Source: JASLEW01 sp035544895 (lineage in GTDB: Bacteria; Acidobacteriota; Thermoanaerobaculia; Multivoradales; UBA5704). From it: a stretch of DNA of 64,000 nt. Shown one piece after another: positions 30,001-37,289 of the stretch. The notes below the pieces were generated by a model that saw only the letters and a program-made list of their open reading frames with translations, was not told the origin of the DNA and did no database searches. A program made the position numbers and the translations under genes. The first letter of the stretch is position 1, and each line of letters opens with the position of its first letter. Location: contig DASZZM010000055.1 of the NCBI GenBank assembly GCA_035544895.1, positions 62,001-126,000 on the forward strand, in the 5' to 3' direction.

Positions 30001-30693
30001 GAGGAAGGGCTCGCCTCCCATCAGCGACAGCATCGCCCTGGCTCCGACATCGCCGACACCGCCGGCACCGCCGGCAACGCCGGCACCGCCGCCGGCGCCG
30101 CTGGCGATCATGTCCGCCATGGCGTCGACGTCCTCGAACCATGCCGCGGTGTTCTCGGGCGCGAGCCGCAGGCGTTGGCGCGGGCGCGGCGCGGTGGTGG
30201 TTGCCGAGTCTGGCGCCGGCGCGTTGCCGGTCCATGCGACCTGGACCGGATCGGCGGCGATGCGCGAGCTGAACAGCGGGCTGCAACTGCGGCACTTCAG
30301 GTTGCAGACATTGCCAAGCTCCAGGATGAACCAGTCCGGCCGGCGCTCGAGGCGGTAGCCGCTTCCGGCGCCTTCTTGGGGCAGCGCCTCGACCGCGAGC
30401 TGGCCGCCGAGCTGGCGGTAGGCAGCGTTGGTGAGCAGCCGGCGGCTGACGCCGCCCGCCGCTTCGCGCTGCCAGCAGAGGCCGCAGGCCTCGGGCTTCT
30501 CGCCGCGCGCCATCGCCGCTCGCACCTGCACGATCTCGCCGGCGTTCCAGAGGTTGTCGAGCGAGTCCCGGTAGATGCTTCCCATGCGGCCGTCCACGGT
30601 CAGGGGCGCCGGGACGTCGCAGCAGAAATTGGCCCGGCCGTCGGGCCCGATGGCGAGGGTGCTCCAAGGGACGATGCAGGCGGTCTTCGACAT
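27028..30693 (-). CDS. Giant fusion: twitch/SPASM-type radical SAM + methyltransferase + degenerate WbsX domain + C-terminal beta domain
   Basis: A 1221-residue multidomain protein. The N-terminal 110 residues carry a Cys-rich auxiliary-cluster-like part (CIVPWSTLAIGPDG, NFCCDV, CGLCWQRE). The radical SAM core follows with CNLKCRSC (CxxxCxxC, about residues 129-136) and LSLMGGEPFL. Residues about 480-720 form a methyltransferase (VADFACHYGRLTRAL, AVYACDIDRGAVQF, LRPGGIAAFTYL). Residues about 740-1010 resemble WbsX (DAFCYLYPWG, FVDAWNDWPRGVYLEPDD) but lack the canonical WANENW-type active-site block. A beta-rich C-terminal domain (about 1090-1221) closes it. A Gly/Ala-rich simple repeat interrupts the radical SAM part. 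It heads a run with a second WbsX fusion and an ABC pair. Confidence 0.85.
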   Translation of the reverse strand: MSKTACIVPWSTLAIGPDGRANFCCDVPAPLTVDGRMGSIYRDSLDNLWNAGEIVQVRAAMARGEKPEACGLCWQREAAGGVSRRLLTNAAYRQLGGQLAVEALPQEGAGSGYRLERRPDWFILELGNVCNLKCRSCSPLFSSRIAADPVQVAWTGNAPAPDSATTTAPRPRQRLRLAPENTAAWFEDVDAMADMIASGAGGGAGVAGGAGGVGDVGARAMLSLMGGEPFLIEHTWRLLDALVARGVAPHLFVGLLSNGQQRSVRLEELAPHFRGFNVSLSIDAHGKLYEYLRNGARWRTLVENLRWLRQVPNLYLAAVPTLQNCNALDMVTLLRFLDEQELPVTFNLLTWPARLRPTNLPPSVRRIAAARLRGYLDTECRPVNLAVVRNYCETLEEAGDSFDAELFAEFMTFTNDLDASRGESLPEAAPELLALVRAAGVEWSDERRHVPSGAPRPALRQDELLQRVNRTVSSHDVLFAGFEAVETGAYFTTAASQLWEIDALLREHGHQGLAGCRAVADFACHYGRLTRALRAALPHAAVYACDIDRGAVQFCADELGALPVVTGWRPDEERLPGDLDAVVCVSLLTHTPLEHWRHALRAWARMLRPGGIAAFTYLSERHLDPWLVGAMEHYGSYSREQRRATVRSLRQEGHGFAALTSGYGGEPFYGIAFATSEVVRREIAAAGFELLALPAEASPTFGQDLALVRRPDEQGAPRAAAVAAAGVRRDVSLVALYDPRCYAPADGEDGSHPGSAWARLAAAPPPRPLPTQLGFGDPRVPEVREAQAALAREHAVDAFCYLYPWGVAGPRWDAPWRDLLATGRPDFPFCLMVDVEDGEPIAPAAAGKLFDDIAPGLGDRRYLRVEGRALLIVRGVTRLLEARAIAAQWRAAATSRGLGELHLCAAEPAPADRPEDLGFDSYLETPEPAADRAGAVAASLTRPWPAHRFFRAVECRRDADPRSGELYEHWLRSTIEATRRRGESLVFVDAWNDWPRGVYLEPDDRDGRAALQATRRAARGPASGLVLLRELRDELGGVGGRAAAVLGELGEVLALHEHTRDRLLASVEAALGRNQTAGPETQRWVPVASRHLPPSGGGFCLDRVGSAAGAELHRSGEPIPLPGDEVNLAGWAHAGNCAPAEVDLFLALESSRGTGDRIFRVTERVARPDVVAALPGHPAGCGFNVIVDLRGLPPGTYFIAIVQRTPDAAFRDATAVAVERR

Positions 30694-30722
30694 GGGCGGT
30701 CAACCCCCCCTTTAGTACGGCT

Positions 30723-33461
30723 TCACGGCCCGATCCCGCGCAGCCGGACGAGCGGGCCGTCGACGGCGGCGGGATCGCGCAGATCGATCTCGCCGGAGAT
30801 GGCCCACAGGTTGTCTTCGCGCGGGTCGAGCAGGGTCTGGTGGACGGTCCACGTGCGGTCGCCGGTCGGGCGGATCGCGGTCCAGCGGTGCCGGCGGGCG
30901 TCGGCATTGAACAGCACCTCGCCGTACTCGGCGAAGAAGGGCTCGAGGGCCTGCGCGAAGCGCTCGGCGGTCCACTGCCCCGCAATGTCCCCCGCCAGGC
31001 CCGCCTCGCCGGCCTCCTTCGCCACCGTCTCGTCCGCCTCGTTCAGCGGCCGCTGCCGCACCGAGGCCGCCGCCTCTTCCCACTCGCGGCCGGCGAGGGC
31101 GCGCACCAGCAGGTGCATCTCCGCCCGCACCCGCGCCGCGAACGCCTTGGGGTCGGCGATGAGCTGGCGGATCCACAGCGCCTCGGCGGCGGCGTGCTCG
31201 CGCTCGCGCTCGCGCCGCAGCTCCGGATGCAGCAGCGCCTCCCACTCCTCGAGCAGGCTGGTGTCGGTATGCTCGAGCAAGGTGCGGAAGAAGCCCAGCA
31301 CGTCCTCGACTCCTTCGCTCTTGGCCCGCTCCGGCACGGTCTGGTCCAAGGTCTTGTACAGCTGGGACAGGTAGCGCAGCAGCACCCCTTCGCTGCGCTG
31401 CAGCCCGTAGCGCTTGACGTAGTCGGCAAACGACAGGTACCCCTCGAGCATCTCGCGTCCGATCGACTTGGGGCGCAGCTCGCGCCCGCCCACCCACGGA
31501 TGCTCGCCGCGGAAGCGGTTGAAGCTGCCGTGCAGGAAGTCGGCGAGCGGCTGCGGGTGGGTGACCTCGTCGAGGCGCTCCATGCGCTCCTCGTAAGCGA
31601 CGCCGTCTGCTTTCAGGCGCGCGACCAGCTCCTGCTTGGCCTTGTCGACCTGGTGGCGCAGCACCACCTCCGGGTCCTCGAGGATCGACTCGACCAGGGT
31701 GACGACGTCGAGCGCGTAGTCAGGAGACTCGGTATCGAGGAGGCCGAGGGTCTGCACCAGGTAGAGCGCCAGGGCCTGGTGCAGCGAGAAGTCCCATTGC
31801 AGTCCTTCGGCCACCACCACCCACAGGTAGGGCCTCGTCGTGTCGCGCGCCATGCGGATGACCCCGGCGCGATACAGCGAGCGGACCAGCACCGCGGCCT
31901 GGCCGAGCAGCCGCGCCTTGCTGCCCGAGTCTTCGTGGCTGCGGCCGATCAGCTCGCGCAGGCTGGCGAAGTTGCGGCGCGCCGGGTCGTCGCGCTCGGC
32001 GTCGCGCTGCATGAGGTTGAGCACCATGCCGTGGGTGATGCGGAAGCGCGATTTGAGCGTCTCCGGGGGGCGTGAGATGAGCTTTTCGAAGGTCTCGGCG
32101 CTCCACGACACCTCTCCCTTGGGGGTGCCTGCGGCCGCCCGGCGCGCCTTCTTGCCCTCTCCGGAGCGGCGCTCCGCCTGCCGCTTCTCGATGATGTGCT
32201 CGGGGGCCTGGGCGACCACGCTCCCCTGCTCGTCGAAGCCCTTCCTGCCGGCGCGGCCGGCGATCTGCTGGAAATCGCGCACCGCCAGGATGGCGGTCTT
32301 CCTGCCGTCGAACTTGGCGAGGCGCGAGAACAGGACGGTGCGGATCGGGATGTTGACGCCGACGCCAAGGGTATCGGTGCCGCAGATGACGCGCAGCAGC
32401 CCGCGCTGCGAGAGCCGTTCGACCAGCAGGCGGTACTTGGGCAGCAGGCCGGCATGGTGGACGCCGATGCCGAAGGAGAGGAAGCGCCGGAACTCCTTGC
32501 CGTACGGAGTGTCGAGGCGGAAGTCGCCCACAGCCTCGCGGATGCGGTCGCGCTCCTCGCGGCTGGCGATCTTCATGCTGGTCAAGGCCTGGGCCAGCTC
32601 GGCGCACTCGCGCTGGGTGAAGTTGACGATGTAGACGGGCGCCTTGCCGGCGGCCAGCAGCTCGTCGAGCGTCTCGTGCAGCGGCGTTTCGCGGTAGCTG
32701 AAATCGAGCGGCACCGGACGCCGGGAGGAGGCGACCACGGCCGCCTCGGCGGCGGTCTGCTCGCGCAGGCGGTCGGCGATCGCGGCGACGTCGCCGAGGG
32801 TCGCCGACATGAGCAGGAAGCGGGTGCGCGGCAGGGTGATCAGCGGCACCTGCCAGGCAACTCCCCGCTCCGCATCGGAGTAGTAATGGAACTCGTCCAT
32901 GACGACATAGGGCGCGTCGAGCTCCCCGCCGCGGCGCAGGGCCATGTTAGCCAGCACCTCCGCCGTGCAGCACAGCACTCGCGCCCGCGGATTGATGCTG
33001 GCGTCGCCGGTCAGCATGCCGACGTTCTCGGCCCCGAAGTCGTCGCACAGGGCGAAGAACTTCTCGCTGGCCAGCGCCTTGATCGGGCTGGTGTAAAACG
33101 AGGTCTTGCCCTCGCACAGCGCCTTGAAGTGCAGTCCCAGGGCGACCAGCGACTTGCCCGAGCCGGTCGGCGTGTTGAGGATCACGTGCCGCCCCGCCAT
33201 GAGCTCGAGCAGCGCCTCCTCCTGCGCCGGGTAGAGGGTGAAACCGACCTCGCCCACCCAGCCGAGGAAGCGGTCGAGGATCAGGTCCGGGTCCGCCGTC
33301 CCCCCGGCCGGGATGCGCGCCGCGAGCGAGGGGCGGCCTCCGGAGCCGGAACCCGGCGAACCAGGCACGCCGCCACCGGCCGCTGCCCCGGCAGGCGCGG
33401 CGGGCCGGGTGGGTGCGACCGGCGGCGGGGCGGCGGCAGAGTCGCTCATGGCGACCGCCAT
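30723..33461 (-). CDS. DEAD/DEAH-box (Ski2/Mtr4-like) helicase with DUF3516 C-terminal region
   Basis: Superfamily 2 helicase of 912 residues from ATG 33461; ATG 33449 is an equally good start. After a Pro/Ala-rich tail come FTLYPAQEEALLELM (Q-like), Walker A NTPTGSGKS, SPIKALASEKF (Ia), VMDEFHYYSD (DEFH, motif II), LMSATLGD (III), VGVNIPIRTVLF (V) and QQIAGRAGRKG (VI). The long C-terminal part (DETVPERAKSEGVEDVLGFF-like region and MHLLVRALAGREWEEAA) corresponds to DUF3516. Relatives act on RNA; the exact role is unknown. The downstream radical SAM fusion starts 29 bp after its stop, so cotranscription is possible. Confidence 0.9.
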   Translation of the reverse strand: MAVAMSDSAAAPPPVAPTRPAAPAGAAAGGGVPGSPGSGSGGRPSLAARIPAGGTADPDLILDRFLGWVGEVGFTLYPAQEEALLELMAGRHVILNTPTGSGKSLVALGLHFKALCEGKTSFYTSPIKALASEKFFALCDDFGAENVGMLTGDASINPRARVLCCTAEVLANMALRRGGELDAPYVVMDEFHYYSDAERGVAWQVPLITLPRTRFLLMSATLGDVAAIADRLREQTAAEAAVVASSRRPVPLDFSYRETPLHETLDELLAAGKAPVYIVNFTQRECAELAQALTSMKIASREERDRIREAVGDFRLDTPYGKEFRRFLSFGIGVHHAGLLPKYRLLVERLSQRGLLRVICGTDTLGVGVNIPIRTVLFSRLAKFDGRKTAILAVRDFQQIAGRAGRKGFDEQGSVVAQAPEHIIEKRQAERRSGEGKKARRAAAGTPKGEVSWSAETFEKLISRPPETLKSRFRITHGMVLNLMQRDAERDDPARRNFASLRELIGRSHEDSGSKARLLGQAAVLVRSLYRAGVIRMARDTTRPYLWVVVAEGLQWDFSLHQALALYLVQTLGLLDTESPDYALDVVTLVESILEDPEVVLRHQVDKAKQELVARLKADGVAYEERMERLDEVTHPQPLADFLHGSFNRFRGEHPWVGGRELRPKSIGREMLEGYLSFADYVKRYGLQRSEGVLLRYLSQLYKTLDQTVPERAKSEGVEDVLGFFRTLLEHTDTSLLEEWEALLHPELRREREREHAAAEALWIRQLIADPKAFAARVRAEMHLLVRALAGREWEEAAASVRQRPLNEADETVAKEAGEAGLAGDIAGQWTAERFAQALEPFFAEYGEVLFNADARRHRWTAIRPTGDRTWTVHQTLLDPREDNLWAISGEIDLRDPAAVDGPLVRLRGIGP

Positions 33462-33705
33462 TGTCGCATGGCGGCGAAGCGACCATGCCTTGCCATGAGC
33501 CCCGCGAGCGACATCCTCAGGTGCGCAAGGTGGGCTATCGCGTGCGGATTTGATCGTTCCGACCGCGCGTACTTCCTGACACAACGCTGACATTTAGACT
33601 CGCACTTCGCTGCTAAGCTTCGTATATCGGCTGGAACTTCCTGCCGATCCGACAACCCCTCCGGGTGTGCCCGGAAACCAGGCCACGGTGGCCAAGGAGA
33701 TTGCC

Positions 33706-33897
33706 ATGAAGAAGAGCATCAAGAAGCTGACCCTCAGCCGTGAGACCCTCGCTCGTCTCGACTCGGCGGGCCTTGGAGCGGCAGTGGCGGGCATGGGCGT
33801 GACCGCTACTTGCAATCCCACCTGCAACAGCCCGACCTGCGCCGACACCTGCGGCAGGACTTGCTTCGACACCTGTCACCGTCCCTGCCCGGTCTGA
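33706..33897 (+). CDS. Orphan class I lanthipeptide-like RiPP precursor with TC repeats
   Basis: A 63-residue precursor. The leader MKKSIKKLTLSRETLARLD matches the acidobacterial/bacteroidetes class I lanthipeptide leader pattern (KKL.L..ETL..L), and AAVAGM marks the likely leader end. The core has Cys at a regular pitch of three to five residues, six of them in TC pairs and the last PC, for example TCNPTCNSPTC then ADTCGRTCFDTC and HRPC. ATG 33706 is preceded at 6 nt by AAGGAGA. No LanB, LanC or protease gene lies next to it; the only lanthipeptide enzyme in the window is LanM near 1-4 kb, with leaders of another type. A hairpin terminator follows. The product is probably modified by enzymes encoded elsewhere. 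Confidence 0.8.
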   Translation: MKKSIKKLTLSRETLARLDSAGLGAAVAGMGVTATCNPTCNSPTCADTCGRTCFDTCHRPCPV

Positions 33898-33948
33898 GCC
33901 GCCTCCAGGGTCTCGAGAGGAGCTCCTCACCAGCACGCCTGCGCTCTG

Positions 33949-33974
33949 GCAGCCCCCTCCCCCGAGGGGGCTGC
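33949..33974 (+). terminator. Strong hairpin after the TC-repeat precursor gene
   Basis: A perfect 11-bp stem, GCAGCCCCCTC paired with GAGGGGGCTGC around a CCCC loop, 51 bp after the precursor stop. There is no T-run after it, so it may be a non-canonical terminator or an RNA-stabilising 3' structure that sets precursor mRNA apart from the downstream flotillin pair. Confidence 0.65.
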
Positions 33975-34052
33975 TGCCTGCACTCTCGCCGGCTCCCCGG
34001 CGGCGGGTGATAGGATCGAGCAAGCGCTCCAGGCCAGTCCGGAGAGACCCTC

Positions 34053-34697
34053 ATGCTCACCATGACCTTCCTGCTGTTCGCTCTGCTCGGCTGCCTCTAC
34101 GTCATGGTTGCCGCCTTCCTGGGGCACGCGGACTTCGGCGGCGGCGGCCACGCCCACGCGCCCGAGGGCGGGCATGGGACCGAGAGCGGCCACGCCGCCC
34201 CTAGCCGCTACGGGATCGACGGCACCGGCCGCGGCTCGGTGTCGGAGTCGGCCGCGGGCGGCGGCGCCGCGGCCTTTCACTTCCCGTTCTTCTCCCCGCT
34301 CGCCCTGGCGACCCTGATGGCCGCGATCGGAGGCTGGGGACTGATCGCCAAGTACGGCCTGCGCGCCGGCGACCGGACCAGCCTGCTGTTCGCCATCCCG
34401 GCCGCCGTCCTGACCGCCTACGGCGTGACCTTTCTGGGCTGGAAGATCGTCAGCGCCTCCCGCGCCTCGAGCGTGATCCACCTGGCGGACCTCGTCGGGG
34501 CGGCTGCCGAGGTGACCACCCCGATCCCGGCGGGCGGCCTCGGCGAAGCGGTGGCCCTCGTCTCGGGCCAGCGCTACAGCGCGCCGGCGCGCGAGGCGGA
34601 GGGCCGCGAGATCCCGCGCGGCGTTGCGGTGACGGTCGTGGCGATGGCCGGGTCCACGCTTGTCGTGTCGGCCGGAGAGAGGAGCTCCCAGCCATGA
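34053..34697 (+). CDS. NfeD/YqiJ-like membrane protein with OB-fold tail
   Basis: A 214-residue membrane protein. Hydrophobic segments lie at about residues 3-22, 75-95 and 103-128; a His/Gly-rich loop (GGGGHAHAPEGGHGTESGHA) separates the first two. The last 75 residues form a small beta domain (ADLVGAAAEVTTPIPAGGLG, IPRGVAVTVVAMAGSTLVV), which resembles the OB fold of NfeD proteins. It overlaps the flotillin start by 4 nt (ATGA), the classic NfeD-flotillin (yqiJ-yqiK, yuaF-floT) arrangement. The His-rich loop is unusual and might bind metal; that is a guess. Confidence 0.78.
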   Translation: MLTMTFLLFALLGCLYVMVAAFLGHADFGGGGHAHAPEGGHGTESGHAAPSRYGIDGTGRGSVSESAAGGGAAAFHFPFFSPLALATLMAAIGGWGLIAKYGLRAGDRTSLLFAIPAAVLTAYGVTFLGWKIVSASRASSVIHLADLVGAAAEVTTPIPAGGLGEAVALVSGQRYSAPAREAEGREIPRGVAVTVVAMAGSTLVVSAGERSSQP

Positions 34698-36379
34698 TCA
34701 ACAGCCTCGGTTTCGGATGGTTCTTGGTGCTGCTCGCGGTGGGGGTCCTCGCCGTCGTCGCGGTCGGCTACGTGGTCGCCTACCTCGCCTTCTTGAAGAA
34801 GGCAGGACCCAACGAAGTCATCGTGGTCTCTGGACGAGGCCAGGTCAAATTCATCACCGGCGGCGCCGACATGGTGATCCCGCTGTTTCATACCTGGGAC
34901 ACCCTGTCGCTCGAGGTGATGACCCTGGAGGTGACCACCCCCGAGGTCTACACTTCGCAAGGCGTGCCCATCGCGGTCGACGGAGTGGCCCAGATCAAGA
35001 TCAAGAAGGACGAGGCGTCGCTGCAGGCCGCGGCAGAGCGCTTCCTGGGCAAGGACTCGCAGGCCATCGCCAAGATCGCGCTGGAGACCGTGCAGGGGCA
35101 CCTGCGCGGCATCCTCGGCACCCTGTCGGTCGAAAACATCTACATGAGCCGCGACCAGTTCGCGCAGAAGGTGCAGGAGATCTCGGCCGGGGACCTGGCC
35201 AACATGGGCCTCGGCATCGACTCCTTCACCATCCGCGACATCCGCGACAAGCACGGCTACCTCGAGGCCCTCGGCAAGCCGCGCATCGCCGAGGTCCAGC
35301 GCACCGCGGCAATCGCCCAGGCGGTCGCCGCCAAGGAAGCGGCCATCGCTCAGGCCGACGCCGAGCGCGAGACGCGGGAGCGCCAGGCCGAGGCGCAGCT
35401 GCTGGCGCAGGAAGCCGAGGCGCGGCGTGACGCGGGCATCGCCGAAGCCAACGCCGACCGCAGCCGCCGCCAGCAGGAGGCCGAGGCCGCGGCGCGGCGC
35501 GCCGCCGAGATCGCCAACTCCCAGGCCGCCCAGGCGATCGCCGAGCAGCAGGCCATCGCCAACCGCAAGAAGGCCGAGGCGGAGATGGCCTACGAGCTGC
35601 AGAAGAAGACCGTCGAGATCCAGGTCCAGGAGCAGGAGATCAAGCGCAAGGAAAAAGAGCTCGACGCCACCATCCGGCGTCAGGCCGATGCCAGGCGCTA
35701 CGAGATCGAGACCCTGGCGTCGGCGGAGCGCCAGCGGGTCGAGACCACGGCCGAGGCCGAACGGGCTCGCCTGACCACGGTGGCCGAGGGCGAGAAGGCG
35801 CGCGGGCTCGCCGCCGCCGATGTGACCCGCGCCCAGGGGCTGGCGCAGGCCGAGGCCGAGAGAGCCCGCGGCATCGTCGAGGCGCAGGTGCGCGAGGCCG
35901 TGGGGCTGGCCGAAGCCGAGTCTCGGAAAGCGCAGGGGCTCGCCGAGGCCGCGGCCATGGAGAAGAAAGCGGCAGCCTGGCGCCAGTACAGCGAGGCGGC
36001 GGTCCTCCAGATCCTCGCCCCCGTCCTTCCCGAGATCGCGCGCGCCCTGGGCGAGCCGCTGGCCAAGATCGACCGCATCACCTTGATCAACTCGGGCGGC
36101 AACGGCGATCTCGGAGTCTCGCGCCTCACCGGCGAGATGGCCAAGGTGATCGCCCAGGTGCCGCCGCTCATCGAGTCGCTCACCGGCATGAACCTCGAGC
36201 AGCTCTTCGCCAAGGTGCGCGCGACCGTCGCGCCGGCGGACGGCAAGACCGCCACCCCGATCGTCCCGCTGCCGGTCGAGACCGCCGCCCCGGGGGTCCA
36301 GACGGTCCCGGCCGTCGTCGAGCTGGCGCCGGAGGCCCTGCCGCCCGGGCCGCCGCCGCTCCAGCAGACCAAGGGCTAG
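34694..36379 (+). CDS. Flotillin-family membrane scaffold protein (YqiK/FloT-like)
   Basis: A 561-residue protein: an N-terminal transmembrane segment (VLAVVAVGYVVAYLAFL), then the SPFH domain (VVSGRGQVKFITGG, VDGVAQIKIKKDEASLQAAA, ERFLGKDSQAI, and DSFTIRDIRDKHGYLEALGKP, shown in part), then a long coiled coil of Ala/Glu repeats from about residue 210 to 440, and a flotillin C-terminal part (LEQLFAKVRATV). Flotillins organise membrane microdomains and stress responses. It is translationally coupled with the NfeD-like gene upstream. No promoter of its own is seen. Confidence 0.92.
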   Translation: MINSLGFGWFLVLLAVGVLAVVAVGYVVAYLAFLKKAGPNEVIVVSGRGQVKFITGGADMVIPLFHTWDTLSLEVMTLEVTTPEVYTSQGVPIAVDGVAQIKIKKDEASLQAAAERFLGKDSQAIAKIALETVQGHLRGILGTLSVENIYMSRDQFAQKVQEISAGDLANMGLGIDSFTIRDIRDKHGYLEALGKPRIAEVQRTAAIAQAVAAKEAAIAQADAERETRERQAEAQLLAQEAEARRDAGIAEANADRSRRQQEAEAAARRAAEIANSQAAQAIAEQQAIANRKKAEAEMAYELQKKTVEIQVQEQEIKRKEKELDATIRRQADARRYEIETLASAERQRVETTAEAERARLTTVAEGEKARGLAAADVTRAQGLAQAEAERARGIVEAQVREAVGLAEAESRKAQGLAEAAAMEKKAAAWRQYSEAAVLQILAPVLPEIARALGEPLAKIDRITLINSGGNGDLGVSRLTGEMAKVIAQVPPLIESLTGMNLEQLFAKVRATVAPADGKTATPIVPLPVETAAPGVQTVPAVVELAPEALPPGPPPLQQTKG

Positions 36380-36512
36380 TGGCTGTACTAGCGATTCATC
36401 TGGTAAAGGCCACTCGGCGCAGGCACCCGCGAGTCGCGGTAGTTTCATGCGCGCTGCGACTCGGCGCCGCGCTTGCTTGCCCCCACCCTTCGTAGGATAG
36501 ATTCGCCGGCCA

Positions 36513-37289
36513 GTGATCACCGCTCTGATCTCGCCGAAAGGTGGTGTCGGCAAGACGACCACGGCCGTGAACCTGTCGGCGGCGCTCGCCTGCCAGGGCA
36601 GGCGCGTGCTCCTGGTCGACCTCGACAGCCAGGCCTCCGCCTCCCTTTCTCTCGGCGTGGGGCGCTCCGAGCTGGCTCCTTCCTCCGCCGACGTCTTGCT
36701 CGGCGGCATGGCGGCGGCCGAGGCGGTGCGCCCGACCTCCGTGCCGGGGCTCGACCTGCTCACCGCCTCGATCGATCTGGTGCGCGCCGACGGCGAGCTC
36801 GCCGCCTTCCGCACCCGCGAGAGCCGGTTGCGCGCGGCGCTGGCGCCGCTGGCGCGCAGCTACGAGTTCATCTTCATCGACTGTCCGTCCGCCCTGACCC
36901 TGCTGCCGATCAGCGCCGTCGTCGCCGCCGGCACGTTCCTGGTGCCGGTGGTCCCGCAGTTCCTGGCGGCGGCCGGGCTCAAGAACCTCCTGGCGACCGC
37001 CGAGCGCGTCGCCTGGGATGCGGGCGTGCGCGCCCGGCCGGTGGGATTGCTGCTCACCATCGTCGACTACCGGACGCGGGCGACCCGCGAGACGGTCGAC
37101 CAGATCCGCGCCGAGTACGGCAACCTCGTCTTCGCCATCGAGATCCGGGTCAATACCCGTCTCGCCGAGGCGCCCGGCGTGGGCCAGACCATCTTCCAGT
37201 ACGACCCGGCCGCCAAAGGCGCCGCGGCCTACCGGCTCCTCGCCGACGAATTTCTGATGCGCAGCGCGGAGTTGAACCGGAGTAGTTAG
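36513..37289 (+). CDS. ParA/Soj-type ATPase (orphan, no ParB nearby)
   Basis: A 258-residue deviant Walker ATPase: SPKGGVGKTTTAVNLSAAL (deviant Walker A with the signature Lys), LLVDLDSQASASLSLG, FIFIDCPSALTLL (switch II) and VPVVPQFLAAAGLKNLL. This is the Soj/chromosomal ParA type that positions DNA or protein cargoes. It starts at GTG 36513. No parB or parS was seen within the window, so it may position something other than a chromosome. Its end overlaps the end of the convergent peptidase gene by 4 nt. Confidence 0.85.
   Translation: MITALISPKGGVGKTTTAVNLSAALACQGRRVLLVDLDSQASASLSLGVGRSELAPSSADVLLGGMAAAEAVRPTSVPGLDLLTASIDLVRADGELAAFRTRESRLRAALAPLARSYEFIFIDCPSALTLLPISAVVAAGTFLVPVVPQFLAAAGLKNLLATAERVAWDAGVRARPVGLLLTIVDYRTRATRETVDQIRAEYGNLVFAIEIRVNTRLAEAPGVGQTIFQYDPAAKGAAAYRLLADEFLMRSAELNRSS

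Noticed and set aside
30045..30112. CRISPR-like or tandem repeat array
   Set aside because: It is a short 9-nt-period repeat inside a coding frame with no spacers.
27163..31374. Long plus-strand frames opposite the radical SAM fusion and helicase
   Set aside because: Antisense shadows; the minus-strand proteins have clear motifs.
33949..33974. Riboswitch or ncRNA gene
   Set aside because: Only one simple hairpin after a stop codon is seen; no conserved aptamer.
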